From Aselliscus stoliczkanus (Eukaryota > Chordata > Mammalia > Chiroptera > Hipposideridae), in the NCBI GenBank assembly GCA_033961575.1, contig CM066740.1:60581213-60645212 (forward strand): a stretch of DNA of 64,000 nucleotides. Reading direction: 5' to 3'. Made by a program: the position numbers and the translations under genes. Below, piece by piece: positions 11,346 to 30,808 of the stretch. The notes under the pieces were generated by a model. That model did no database searches, was not told the origin of the DNA, and worked only from the letters and a program-made list of their open reading frames with translations. Every line of letters starts with the position of its first letter. The first letter of the stretch is position 1.

Positions 11346-13345
11346 TATGTCAAGAATTAGAAAGTTTAGTAGTATTTTAACCACAACAATCAGACAAGAA
11401 AAAGAAATAAAAGGCATCCAAATAGGAAAGGAAGAAGTAAAACTGTCTTTATTTGCAGATAACCTGATACTTTATATAGAGAACCCTAAATATTCCACCA
11501 AAAATCTATCAGAATTGATAAATGAATTCAATAAAGTAGCAGGATACAAAATTAATATTCAGAAATCAGCTGCTTTTTTATACACCAATAATGAACTGTC
11601 AGAAGGAGAAATTAAGAAAACAATCACATGTACAATTGTATCAAAAAACAAACAAACAAAAAACCTACAAAAACTTAACCAAGGAGGTAAAAGACCTGTA
11701 TTCAGAAAACTGTAAGACACTGAAGAAGATACAAATAAATGGAAACATATACCATATTCATGGATAGGAAGAATTAATATTGTTAAAATGTCCATATTAC
11801 CCTAAGCAATTCAGTGCAATTCCTATCAAAATACCAATGCTATTTTTCACAGAACTACAGCAAATAATCTGAAAAATTTATATGAAACAAAATATCCCAA
11901 AGAGCTAAAGTAATCTTAAGAAAGAACAAAGTTGGAGGTATTATGCTACCTAATATCAAACTATAGTGTAAGACCATAGTAATCTGAATAGTATGGTACC
12001 AGCATAAAAACAGACATATAGGTCAATGGAACAGAACAGAGAGCCCAGAAATAGACCCATGCCTATATGGTCATTTAGTCTATGAAAAAGGAGGCAAGAA
12101 TATGCAATGGGGTTAAAGCAGTCTATTTTTAAAAAAATGGTGCTGGGAAATCTGGACAAATTCATGTGAAAAATGAAACTGGACCAGTCTCTTACATCAT
12201 ACACAAGAATAAACTCAAAATTGATTAAAGACTTAAATGTAAGATCAAAATATATATATAGGCAGTAAACTCTTTGACATTGCTCTTAGTGACATTTTTT
12301 TCTGATCTATCTCCTTGGACAAGGGGAACAAAACAAAACAAAACAAAATAAACAAATGGGAATACATCAACTAAAATGTTTTTGCAGGCAAAGGAAACTG
12401 TCAACAAAACAAAAAGAAAGCCTATGAATGGGAGAAGATATTCAACAATGATACATCTGATAAGGGGTTAATAGCCAAAATTTATAAAGACGTACAACTC
12501 ATCATCAAAATATCAAACAATCCAATTAAAAATGGGCAGAGGACCTGAATAGACATTTCTCCAAATAAGATATACAGATGGCCAATAGACATATGAAAAG
12601 ATGCTCAATGTTTCTAATCATCAGATAATTCAAATTAAAACCACAATGAGATATAACCTCACATCTTTTTAGAATGGCCTCATCAATAAATCAACAAACA
12701 ACAAGTGTTGGGGAGGACGTGGAGAAATGGGAACCCTTGTGCTCTATTGGTGGGATTGCAAATTGGTGCAAACACTACACAAAATGATTTGGAGGTTCCT
12801 TTAAAAATTAAAAATAGAACTACCTTATGACCCAGCAATTCTACTTGTGGGTATTTATCTAAAGAAATCCAAAACACTAATTTGAAAAGATATATGCACT
12901 ATTATGTTTACTGCAGCACTATTCACAATAGCCAAGATATGTAAGCAAACTAGGTGCCCATCAATAGACAACTGGATAAAGAAGATGTGGCACATATATA
13001 CAATGGAGTATTACCCTGCCATAAAAAAATGAAATCTTACCATTCGTGACAACACACATGTCCTCAAGGGTATTAGGCAAAATGAAATGTCAGACTAAGA
13101 AAGACAAATACCATATAATTTCACTTATATGTGGAATCTAAAGAAAATAACAATAACAGCAGAAAAACAGAAACCGATGCATAGTTACAGAGAACAGACT
13201 GATGTTGCCAGAGGGCATCAGGGTATGGGAGCTGAATGAAAAAGATGAAGGGATTAAGAAGTACAAATTGGTAATTACAAAATAGTCATGGGGATGTAAA
13301 GTACAGCATAGAGACGTAGTTAGTAATGTTGCAACAATAAATAAA
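11346..13345 (+). mobile_element. 5'-truncated older L1, RT to 3' end
   Basis: It starts in the ORF2 reverse-transcriptase region; the frame at 11347-11715 reads [20 protein letters not shown] then [15 protein letters not shown]. The canonical FADD box has become FADN, losing the second catalytic aspartate. Downstream are decayed ORF2 C-terminal segments ([12 protein letters not shown] and MEYYPAIKK-like codons), ending near 13345 in an A-rich tail. Frameshifts and stops make it dead. Confidence 0.85.
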
Positions 13346-13780
13346 TTATGATACATCCATGCATTGGAATGGTGGACTACTGTCTACTGGCTATTAAAAA
13401 GTGAAAGACATCCCGGCCCATCAATTTAAATATAAATGATAAACAATAGAGCACTACAGCAACAACAAATAATAAAACAGGTTTAAATTGGTATGAAACA
13501 ATTGCCAAGTTATGTTTTCAAGAGAAAATGTTTGGGGGACAACAGTGTATATGATATGCTATCATTTATGGGAAAAGAGAGATGATATATATGTACTCCT
13601 TAGATTATACATACAATCTCCATGGAAGGGAAGTGAAGGCACCTTTCTCCAGATAGGAAAATTGTATGGCTGAGATTAGGTGGGAGAGAAACTTACTCTT
13701 CATTTTATGGCTTTTTATACCACTTGAATTTTATTCCATGGACACATATTATCTACTCAAAAAGTGAAGTAACAGACAGC
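13346..13780. repeat. Unassigned old repeat-like sequence
   Basis: Segments such as GAACAGTGTATATGATATGCTATC and 'tttataccacttgaattttatt' have the texture of the end of an ancient LINE, but no family can be named safely. Confidence 0.3.
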
Positions 13781-15284
13781 CCTGCAGCTCACAGCAATGA
13801 GATTTGCTATTTTAAATGCTATATGCATTACTTTTGAATGAATAAAAGTTGAATTTCTAGAGTCAAAAAAATAAACTGCAAATAACTAAATACAAAAAAT
13901 TAAAGGAAAAGATAGCGTTGAAAATACAAAAGAGAAATCCTTCGTGTGTGCAGAGTGTAGGAAATGAATAACTCAGAAAAAAATTTTAAATGTTCCCAGT
14001 GATAAAAATAAGGATGTGTTGTAGATCTAGAGTAACGTATATTTGTTTAAAGTTTAAACAGATACTCTTTCTTTTCAAATAAAGTCACCAAACAATGACT
14101 TTGGTTTTATAAAATTGAACTGCAGCCCTTCTTTTTTGTAAGTTATGAGAGCAGACAGACAGATGCAGGTGAAAGACAATATAGGCTTTTCCTGGTTGTT
14201 ACTATTAGGTTCAGCTGCTAGTAAAGAAGCCCAAAATCACCATGCTGAAATTAACAGAAGTTTATTTTTCTCTCATATAAAAGTCTGGAGGCAGACAACC
14301 CAAGGCTGCAGTCCCTGCGACACAAACTTGTGTTCATGGTCCAGATGGATATAGCACCCCAACAATCATATCTGTGTCTGTAGCAGCAGGACAAAGGAAT
14401 AACAGTCCTTTTCTTTAAGGAGGCCCATAAAGTGTCATACAATACTCCTGCTTACTCATTATTGGACAGAATTTAGTTATGTGGCACACCTAGTTGCAAG
14501 GGAGGTTGAGAAATAAAGTTTTTAACTGAGCAGCTAAAAACTAGAGGTTCCAAGGATATTGGGTGACAACTAGTATGTTATACTTGGCCAATATTTTATG
14601 TCTAGCACTAGTCACCTAAGTGATGAGAGAAAAAGTAACCATAATACGTCTGCGGAAGAAAAAGTAACCATACTTCTGTGGGCTGTTTGTTTAGGTGCCT
14701 GTGTCCATTAAGTACTGTGATGCCTCATTTGTCATATAGCATGGAATGGTGAAGTGAACCTCTTAAGTGAATTTAAGATGATTGAAGCTTGCCACCTTCA
14801 ATCACCAACACTTTTTGATAAAAATGTGTAATATGTTATCTGCCTTCTTACCTTTGAAAAGATAGGGCACAGATCATAACTTTTCTTGATGACTCAAACT
14901 AGTTCTAAAAAACATGTGTCACCATAGTAAGTGGCAATGTCATTTTGTTTCCTTTCTCAAGGTCAAACTTCCATTCTTCAGTTACTATTTTACCTGGCTG
15001 AAAAAACCACCTTCCCACCCTCTGCTGTTTTGCTGCCAATGATCTGCTGTGGGTGGGGAAGCTGGTAGCTGTTAAAAATGTGCTCTAATTGAGATTTGGG
15101 AAACCAAGTACATGACTGTAGTATAGGGACATTCAGCTCCATTTAGGAACCACCAGGGACAGTTTTAAAAATTATTACCATTATGCCTCTTAAATTAAGG
15201 AAATATTTCCTCTTTATAAAACAAAGAAACAAACAAACAAACAAAAAATGCAGCTCTTAAGAGATGCCTAATATCTGCTTAGAA
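13781..15284. other. HECW2 intron, no recognised feature
   Basis: Mixed-composition unique sequence. It ends at the target site of the L1 at 15299. Confidence 0.55.
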
Positions 15285-16441
15285 CAACCGGTCTTTTTTT
15301 AAATTTATTTATTTATTTTTAGTTAGTTTCAGGTGTACAACACAGTGCAATAGTCATACTTTTTACCCCTCAAAGTGACAGCGCCCCTCCCCTATTTAGC
15401 CACCCCACTCCTCCCCCCCCATATCATATATATCTGTTACACTTCCTCTGACTGCCTTCCACAGTAGAATCCACATCCTGTGACTATCTATATATTCAAT
15501 TACAGTTGGTATACAATATTATACAACCTCAGCTTCAGGTGTACAGTGCAGTGATCAAGCCTCTACTCTATCCATGAAATGGTCTGCCTAACAAGACATA
15601 TGACCATCTGACACAAAATATTTACAACATTATTAATTATATTCCCTGAACTGTCTTTCATATCCCTGTGGTAATATTGTAGTTGTCTATCTTTGCTGTC
15701 TAATCCATTCCCCTTCTCCCTCATCCCCCCCCCAACTAGCAACCCTGTTTTTCCTCTATATCTATGAGACAGTTTCTGTTTACTTTGCTCATTCATTCAG
15801 TTTTTCAGATTCCACATATAAGTGAGATCATATGGTATTTGTCTTTCTCTGACTGACTTATTTCACTTAACATAATAGTCTCTAGGTCCAGCCATATCAT
15901 TGCAAATGGTACGATTTCACCAGTTTCTTAATCCAGTCATCTACTGATGGGCATTTCGGTTGTTTCCAAGTCTTAGCTATTGTAAATAGCACTGCAATGA
16001 ACATCATTTAAAAAACACTTGTGAAACTCAACACCAAAAAAGCAAACAACCCAATTAAAAAATGGGCAGAAGATATGAAGAGACATTTCTCTAAAGAGGA
16101 CATACAGATGGCCAACAGCCATATGAAAAAATGTTCAACCTCACTGGTTATTAGGGAAATGCAAATAAAAACCACAATGAGATACCACCTCACTCCAGTC
16201 AGAATGGCTATCATCAATAAATCAACAAACAACAAGTGCTGGTGGGGCTGTGGGGAAGAGGGGACCCTGCTGCACTGTTGGTGAGATTGCAGATTGGTGC
16301 AGCCACTATGGAAGTCAGTATGGAGGTATCTCAAGAAACTGGAAATGGAACTACCTTTTGACCCAGCAATTCCACTCCTAGGTATTTATCCTGAAAAACC
16401 CAAGACACTTATTCAAAAAAATATATGCAACCAGTCTTTTT
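15285..16441 (-). mobile_element. Twin-primed (5'-inverted) L1 insertion with target-site duplication
   Basis: Two L1 segments lie in opposite orientations. 15299-16007 is the minus-strand 3' end, reaching back to the ORF2 codons for MFIAVLF. 16008-16427 is on the plus strand and covers the segment immediately upstream, ending at ...CAAAAAAATATATGCAA. Together they form one continuous L1 stretch with its 5' part inverted, the signature of twin priming. The target-site duplication is CAACCGGTCTTTTT at 15285-15298 and CAACCAGTCTTTTT at 16428-16441, with one mismatch. Confidence 0.9.
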
Positions 16442-16582
16442 AGTAACTTCCAGGAAAGGAAAAGAACTATGGAGGTAATAATGCTGAACACATGATGAGA
16501 AATTTTTATATATAGTTCAACATAAAATCGATGTCTCACTGTGAGATAAGCTGAGTCCACAATCTTTCTTTTTTCCTACAAG

Positions 16583-16729
16583 GTAACAGAAAGGGAGTTA
16601 AAATCTGGCGGAGCCAACACCCAGGTGACAGAGAAGAACAAGAAGGAATACATCGAGAGGATGGTGAAGTGGCGAGTGGAACGTGGTGTGGTACAGCAGA
16701 CGGAGGCCCTGGTGCGGGGCTTCTATGAG
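16583..16729 (+). CDS. HECW2: HECW2 coding exon, HECT domain N-lobe/hinge side
   Basis: A 147-bp exon (49 codons, phase 0 at both ends), acceptor CTACAAG and donor GTGAGG. It reads [20 protein letters not shown], then [16 protein letters not shown] and [13 protein letters not shown]. ELKxGGANxxVTxxNKxEYIxxxVxWRxxRGVxxQxxALxxGF is the conserved HECT segment before the hinge. KSGGANTQ distinguishes HECW2 from HECW1 as I recall the paralogs. It is one of the best conserved stretches in the window and has no damage. Confidence 0.96.
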
Positions 16730-17884
16730 GTGAGGCCCAGGCCTACCTGAGGAAGGCAGATTATGGGCCAGGGCCTTTATCACTAGAAACAGCTTGTGAG
16801 GAAGAGGGAGACGGAGAGCCAACGCAGGCAAAGGGCTCAGCTCTACTGACTAGCGTGCAAAGAGGAGCTGTGTGAGGTAGATGGATGAGGGATCAGAGCT
16901 CTCTGGGAAACACAACTCTTGTGGTAGGTGAAAAGTGCTCTCACAAAATTGATGTTGGTGTGGTCCTGGGGTTCAGATGTGAAAACTCAGCATCTTCTGT
17001 CAAGATATGTACATGTTGCATTTTCTTTCATTCAATGAAATAAAAATAAAAAGAATTGAAAGCATTACAGGGCATTGTCCACTCTTGCTAGATTTTTATT
17101 TTGTTATCATACCACTTTATGCCGCATAATCCATGCTGAGGTAGTAAATCAAGAGGACAATGAAGTTGCTAGCCTTCCTGTGCACCCAAAATTGGCATTC
17201 TTAAACTTCCAGTAAATGTTTTCTTAGGGCTTGGGTGTTCTTTCATACCATAACAGAGAACAGCATGAATCACTGACTTGTCCAACACTGGTTTGATTAA
17301 AAGAGGTGCCCACTATAGATGTTCAATTGTGCCTGATACATTTGGCAACTAGACGGAAAGCCAGAGCTCAGAACCCTATCAAAGCAGGTCCTCCCAGATC
17401 TTTGAAGAAGGGAGAAAGGAAGTTAGGGGGAAAGGAATGAAAAATGCAATCATCTTAACATGTAATGCCCATTCCTAGGAAATAAGTCTTAGTCTGATGT
17501 GAAAGAGAGGATGCCTTTTAAGTAAAATGGTAATACTAACACCTATCGAGTCATTTCAAAGTGATTTTTGTCTTTAAAATGCAATGTTACTTGGAAATTT
17601 AAATATGACTACAGAAAGTCAAGTCAGACTTATTCATACCATCATTCTGAGGAGGAGTATCAGAGGTAGTAAAAAGCATGGGATCTTTTTTGAGTTCCCA
17701 GCTCATGAATGGGTTGTTTTTCAAAATGTGTAAGTCATGATTTTGAACTTAAACATGATAGCATATTGAGAAAAAAAGTTGTAAATGATGGTTAATTACA
17801 CAGCAGAAGCCCCAGAAGTAATAATAATGAACATAACTTCCAATGTGGTTGGACCTGTATGTGGAAGCCTAATCTGTATTTCAG
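16730..17884. other. HECW2 intron, no recognised feature
   Basis: Unique intronic sequence ending in a TGTATTTCAG acceptor. No repeat or exon is seen. Confidence 0.6.
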
Positions 17885-17999
17885 GTCATAGACTCTAGGC
17901 TTGTCTCCGTGTTCGATGCCAGGGAGCTGGAGTTGGTGATAGCTGGCACGGCAGAAATCGACCTAAATGACTGGCGAAATAACACCGAGTACCGGGGAG
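17885..17999 (+). CDS. HECW2: HECW2 coding exon, HECT domain
   Basis: A 115-bp exon with acceptor ATTTCAG and donor GTGAGC. It reads [20 protein letters not shown] then [18 protein letters not shown], and ends with the first base of a glycine codon completed at 20101. LVSVFDxRELELxIxGxxEIDxxDWxxNTEYRGGY is a core HECT motif, matching the end of the N-lobe in NEDD4-family ligases. Confidence 0.96.
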
Positions 18000-18049
18000 G
18001 TGAGCTGGCAGGGTTTGTGATGATACAACTATCACAGATCCAAGTCACT

Positions 18050-18436
18050 TAAAAAAAAAATGTATTGAGGTGAAATTGACATAACATAAAATTTACCATT
18101 TTGAAGTTAGCAAGGCAGTGGCATTTAGTACATTCTCAATGTTGTGCAACCACTACCTCTAGCTAGTTCCAAAACATTTTCATCATCCCAAAAATAAACA
18201 CTGTACATATTGAGCAGTTGTTCCCTATTCTACCCTCCCCCACCCTGGCAACCATTAATGTGCATTCTGTCTTTATGGATTTACCTATTCTGGCTATTTC
18301 ATGTAAATACAGTCATACAATATGTGGTCTTTTGTATCTAGTTTCTTTCACTTAGCATACTGTTTCAAGGTTTGTCCATGTTGTAGTATACTCATATTTC
18401 AGTACCTGATTTCTCTTTATGGCTGAATAATATTTC

Positions 18437-18438
<2 letters not shown>
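18050..18438 (-). mobile_element. Old L1 3'-region fragment
   Basis: Same repeat type as 10855-11110: ACATAAAATTTACCATTTT, GTTGTGCAACCACTACC, and 'tttcacttagcatactgttt', then 'ggctgaataatatttc' before the TA tract. Ancient L1 in antisense; subfamily not assigned. Confidence 0.6.
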
Positions 18439-18484
<46 letters not shown>

Positions 18485-18503
18485 CACATATATTTGTAAT
18501 ATA

Positions 18504-18554
<51 letters not shown>
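18439..18554. repeat. Long (TA)n microsatellite, interrupted
   Basis: About 115 bp of TA repeats with one break (TTCCACATATATTTGTAA). It starts in the L1 'aatatttcattt' position, where old L1s often nucleate such expansion. Exact length in an assembly may be unreliable. Confidence 0.9.
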
Positions 18555-23744
<5,190 letters not shown>

Positions 23745-23960
23745 TGATTATCAAGGGGGGTGAGGGAAAGGTGATTTGCCCCCAGGGGCCATGTTGCAAT
23801 GTCTGGAGACATTTTTGGTTGACGGGGAGGGGTGCTACTGGCATCTGGTGCATAGAGAATGGGGTTAAGCCCCTACAATGCACAGGACATGCTCTCACAA
23901 CAAAGATTTATCAAGTTCAAAATGTCAATAATGCCGATGTAAGCTACACTGATCTGTAGG
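23745..23960 (+). mobile_element. hAT-Charlie-type MER DNA transposon fossil
   Basis: It reads GATTTGCCCCCAGGGGCCAT, then GCAATGTCTGGAGACATTTT, GGTGCTACTGGCATCT and CCTACAATGCACAGGACA, ending near AAAATGTCAATAATGCCGA. This is a well-known mammalian non-autonomous hAT (MER) repeat of about 200 bp. I am unsure which MER number applies (MER5/MER20 group). Confidence 0.75.
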
Positions 23961-25318
23961 CTGTAAGGCTACACAGGAGTTATGAGAGAGCCACTGGGAC
24001 TTTGGGAGAGGAACTGACAGCCATTGAGAGTTGTAGAGAAGCCAACGAGAGAGAGATGTTCACAAGGAAGAGCAGCCAAACGCTTTTAAAGAGCTTGAGG
24101 AGGTGGGAGTAGAGAATGGTCCTGTGTATTTGAGGATAGAGAGGTTTTTACAAAACTTGAAAGAGTCAGTAGTGATGAGAATGAGAACCCATCTGGAGAA
24201 TGAGGCAGTAGTTGGGCAGTGGCAGATTACATGAATGGGTGACCCATCTTACATAACTGGCCTCACAACTGGCTGAAGAACCAGCAGCAGACATTATTGA
24301 AGGTGGCCTTTTTTGTTGCTTGCTTTTAACCAACCTTAAAGTGGGCTCTACGGGAGAGGAACAAGACTATCTTTGGCATTGTATTGGTTAACATTTTAAT
24401 CAATAACTTGGAAAAAAATCAAGGAGACAGGGAGATCAACCGTGTAGATGACACAAATTAAAAGGGTGATTAGTACAGATTGGCACAATTCAAATTCAAA
24501 ATTATCTCAAAATGCTAGAACCCTATATTAACACCAGTGGAGCAAAATTTGATCTGGCATAATGGAAAAGACTTATGAGGAGCTCAAAAATAGCAAATGG
24601 GTGATGAGGGGGATTCTTTTGTCAGTAGTCATGTGCAAAAGACTTAGGGTCTTAAGTCTCCACAAGGGTGATACAGTTTCTAAAATAATTGTTGCAACTG
24701 TGGTTGCATCATTAAGAGAATCTTATGTTTAAATGATGATTCACAGTTTACAAAAAGCATTGTGTGCATTCTTTCATCACTACTCTCACAACAAAGCCCT
24801 CTGAAGGGTGCAAAGCATGTATTATTACTCCCATTTTGCAAGTGAGAAAACTGAGGCTCAGTAAGATTGACATTCCCAAGATTATAAAGCTATCAAGTGG
24901 TTAGACTGTGATCAGAATAGAGATCTTCGCACCCATGGCTTCATGCTTTCTCCACCTAACTCACCTGAGAGCACAGGGTTCATTGCACAGGGAATGATGT
25001 AAACAGACACTCTGTGCTGTCAGAAACATATCTGGAAGGTGGTGAACCCTTAGGGATGCTAAATCTAATTGTGATTTGATTGTGTTTATCCATTTGAGAC
25101 TAAAAACTGGAATTTATTTAAGGGAGTTAGCCAATGCTGTAGATAAGTGTAATAAAAGCAAATCTTGAAGAAACTCTGGGTGTTCAGACTAGGTCTTGAA
25201 GAGGTGCCATTTGCTACTGCTTTCAGTTTATTTCCAGAAATTATCTTTTACAGAATTAATGTATTTTGTAAATATGGAATTTTTCTCCTGAAATATTTCC
25301 ACTCATTAGTGCCAGTTA
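23961..25318. other. HECW2 last intron with a MIR
   Basis: Mostly unique sequence. A MIR lies at about 24770-24905. The rest holds nothing I can name. Confidence 0.5.
24770..24905 (-). mobile_element. MIR SINE
   Basis: TATTATTACTCCCATTTTGC, then GAGAAAACTGAGGCTCAG and AAAGCTATCAAGTGGTTAGA: the antisense of the conserved MIR core and 3' half. Confidence 0.75.
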
Positions 25319-26599
25319 TTAGGTCTTCGGAAGAGTCATGATGCATATTTGCAACAGATGGCACTAGATTATTTTTCGAAGTACTAGAGTCATTCACATC
25401 TATGTTATTGCTATGTCATTTGACAGCTGACAGTTCTAGCCTCATTCTAAAAAAAAATTTGAGTGATTTGGTTAAGTTTTGGAGATTTTACAACAAGTTG
25501 AAGATGGAAGACCAAACAGTGCATTTTTGCTATATTTTATTGTTTTACTTCCATAAAGGGAAGAATGTGCATCAAACTTGGGAAAAGTTGCATAAAGTGT
25601 ATGGTGACAATGCTCTACAAGAACATCAGTGCTAGTGATGGTTCATGAAATTCCACGCTCATGATTTTGATCTCAACAATGCTCCTTGATCAGGGAGGCC
25701 CACCGAGGTTGATAATGACAAAATAAAGGCAATGGTTGAGTTAACCCACATTACACAACACAAGAGATTGCAGAAACATTGAACATCCATCATTCAAGCA
25801 TTCACAACCACCTGAAGAAGCTGGGATACATAAGCAAGCTCGATATTTGGGTTCCACATGAACACAAAGAAGTTCATTTGACGGTGCATATAAACATCTG
25901 CAATATGCTCATTATATGTGAGGAAAATGATCCTTTTTTGAAGTGACTGATGACTGGTGATGAGAAGTGGGTTGTTTATAACAATATGATGTGAAATGGT
26001 CTTGGTCCCGATGTGATGATTTGCCTCAAACGACATCAAAAGCAGACATTCATCAGAGAAAGGTTATGCTCTCAGTGTGGTGGGATTTTAAAGGTGTGTT
26101 TTTCAAGCTCCTACCAAGAACCAAACAATCAATTCAAATGTGTACTGTCAGCAATTGGACAATTTGAATGAATCCATCATCCAGAAACCTCCAGAGCTTG
26201 TTAATTGTAAAGGAGTTGTGTTCCATTGTGACAGTGTGAAACCACACACAAGTTTGATCACCTATCAAAAATTATTGGAGCTGGAATGGGATGTGTTGCC
26301 ATGCCCACCATACTCACCTAACTTTGTGCCGTCAGACTTCCACTTGTTTTGCTCTCTTCAAAACTCCTTGCATGGTATAACACTCAATTAGATGAGGCTG
26401 TAAATGAGCACCTTGTTCAGTTTTTCACACATAAAGACAGGTCTTTCTATGAATGAGGAATTATGAAGCTCCCTGAAAGATGGCAAAAGATTATTGAACA
26501 AAATGGGCAATATATCATTGATTGATCTTTGTTCTTTGTATAAATCAATGACATTTGAAAAACAGACAAAACACATCATGACTTTTCTGAAGACCCAAT
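25319..26599 (+). mobile_element. Full-length mariner DNA transposon, inactivated
   Basis: A 1281-bp element flanked by TA (25317-25318 and 26600-26601). The terminal inverted repeats are about 30 bp: the left begins TTAGGTCTTCGGAAGAGTCA, the right (reverse-complemented) TTGGGTCTTCAGAAAAGTCA. Length, TA target and TIR size fit the Tc1/mariner superfamily. The interior encodes a decayed transposase on the + strand. Confidence 0.9.
25504..26391 (+). pseudogene. Mariner transposase pseudogene
   Basis: It begins MEDQTVHFCYILLFYFHKGK, matching the N-terminal helix-turn-helix of mariner transposases. An EIAETLNIHHSSIHNHLKKLGY-like second HTH region lies near 25760-25830 and TGDEKW near 25953, holding the first catalytic aspartate. 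The frame at 26140-26391 has CDSVKPHTSLITYQKLLELE followed by PPYSPNFVPSDFHLFCSLQN, holding the second and third catalytic aspartates. The key residues survive, but several stops and frameshifts separate the pieces, so no active protein is expected. mariner transposases cut and paste DNA with a DD34D catalytic triad. Confidence 0.85.
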
Positions 26600-26601
26600 A
26601 T

Positions 26602-28516
<1,915 letters not shown>

Positions 28517-30261
28517 AGAAATGGAAACTCACCTGACATTTTCCTGGACAGTGATGTCACTCTTTCTGGAATAATCCTTATTTCCCTTTTCCTCAATCAA
28601 CTCTTTTTTGATTTTGGTATTCCATGATTTTTATTTTCAAATCAAATCAGGATTGACAAAAGCTGTGCATGAAGAACTGCCTTCTTCTAAGATATAACTT
28701 TCAGGCTTATCTCCTCCATTTTCAATGAACTGCTAGCCTGTATGCAATATTAAGAAACAGCGCTCTCAAAGTCTGTGTATATCTCCACATACCTCCATTA
28801 CTAACAATGAAATATGAATGCAAGTTATGGCTACACTTGACCAAATGGTAATAAATGTTTACTTCCATTTATGTAATTTAAGGAAAAATTCAAGCATTAA
28901 GCATTCCAAGCTTTTATATGCCCATGTCTTCTGACAAGAGCCACATTTTTTAAATCATTTCTAACAACCAATTCCAGAACTAGAAGTTGATCACCCTTTT
29001 CTTTCCCTCCCACTTTACTTTTCCCCTGTGCACATTATCCATGCAAAAATAGCGGTGGAAAACCCCAAATTTTTCTACATTCAACTCATGATTCACATGT
29101 GACATCAGTCCCATCAGCTGGAAATAGCCTAGACATACGGTTTACTTTCCAAGAAATAACAACAGCAAGACAAACACCTACTCATTTAATGCAGCACATC
29201 CAAAATGGTTGTGGGGACCGTGGCTCAGCTTGAGTTTAGAGAAGTCTAGGAGGGACACACACCTCATGAATACTTACCACACTAGAAGTACAAACTTGTG
29301 CACATGTCCAAGAAGGCTATCTCATTATGTAATATAAATTATGAGGCTTCTATTCCCATTGTGTTCTGTAGAATATGATAAAGCAAACAAGAAAAATGGA
29401 AGGAGGCCATAGATTGGCTTGAATACCTGAGTTCTGTACCATTTTGTTCTGTTTTATTTAATCTAGCTACAGTTCTCCCACACAACGGGGGAAAAATGTA
29501 TAATCTCATAACTTCTGTTAAAGCGAGGTAATTATTTGCATGGCAAACAAATTTTTATTTTAACTTTGATATTGTTTTTTTCATGCTGTTTTATCTTTTT
29601 CTTAATTATGGTGTTCAAATTCCTTCACATTTGATTGTTCACAGGAACCACACTAAATTAAAAGCTGCAGATAGTGATGATGCTTTTTAAGGGTCAAGGT
29701 CAATACAGTACTTCTCCTTTATCCACTGCAATCCTTCCAGAGAAGAGACATAACACCTCAAAGTCATGTGGATTTGTGTCAAAATAGACATCCAGTTTCT
29801 TGTAGCATTCAGTGAAGGGGTATCCCAGAAAATAGTGTTTTCAGAAAAACAGTTGCAGTCTCCAAAGACATTCTAACCTCTCAATTACATTTGGAAGAAA
29901 AAATCCAAGCATAATGGTCATTTGCTATTTTTCTAACCTTATTATCCATGTTGTCTGAAGTATGTCATAAATGAAAGTGTTTTTCTTCACTGGGAAAAGA
30001 AGAGCTAAAGGGGCCCTATTGTTGAAATTTCACATTGTTGCTTTTAATATGGTGAATAGGAAGAAATGTGAAAAATGTAAGACAAAGTTAATTTCGTATG
30101 AAGCCATGCCATGTGCTCATTATGTCAGTCTGTGTCTGGACAGTGCATTTAATTATCTTCCCTGCACTCTAAAATGAAACATTCTTTTAGTAAGAATTAT
30201 TTGCTATGCCAAGCACCGCTTGCTGCTGTGTATTTATTGTCAATCAGGGAATATATACATA

Positions 30262-30337
30262 TTAGTTTGTCGGAAAATTCATGACATATATTTTCTACAT
30301 TTTTCGTTGCAAAAATGTGTGATGACTTTTCCGACAA

Positions 30338-30340
<3 letters not shown>
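30262..30340. mobile_element. Mariner-type MITE (hairpin), about 79 bp
   Basis: It starts TTAGTTTGTCGGAAAATTCA; the reverse complement of its end starts TGGTTGTCGGAAAAGTCATC. Almost the whole element is an imperfect inverted repeat, flanked by TA. Size and form resemble the human MADE1 element, but the TIR is of a different mariner family, close to the element at 25319-26599 (shared TCGGAA.A.TCATGA core). It lies in the HECW2 3'UTR. Confidence 0.8.

Positions 30341-30398
<58 letters not shown>
30341..30398. repeat. (AT)n microsatellite
   Basis: About 29 uninterrupted TA units immediately after the MITE. It may have grown from the MITE's TA target site. Confidence 0.9.
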
Positions 30399-30403
<5 letters not shown>

Positions 30404-30770
30404 TCATATATATATGAAATTTGGCCTTCTGTTATTGTCTAAAAAGGATATTTACCAAGATAAGATGGAATGTGTAACTTATATAATATAGAACTTGGGG
30501 GATCTGTAAAATTCAGTACATATTTCAATACCTGAAAAATCATTATTCCAATGGAGCTGTTATTATTTATTTATAAAATCAGAACATAAGGATTATGCAA
30601 ATAATTTCACCATCCTAATTCTTTGAACACATGAGAGTATAAAATTACTGTCAAAATTCTCTTTTAATACATGACCATATATCCTTTAACAGTAAGCATA
30701 TTTTTGTGCAAGCCAATGAGCTGGATCATCTAGTATAGGAGGCATCTTTCATTTTTAGAATTTGTTGAGA

Positions 30771-30808
30771 TTATATATATACATATACATATATATATAT
30801 ATATATTT
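30771..30808. repeat. Short (AT)n tract
   Basis: Interrupted ATATAT with two ACATAT variants, in the 3'UTR. Confidence 0.8.

Noticed and set aside
26140..26391. Functional domesticated mariner transposase
   Set aside because: The frame is only 84 codons; upstream transposase pieces are separated by stops and shifts, and the aspartate motifs are not in one chain.
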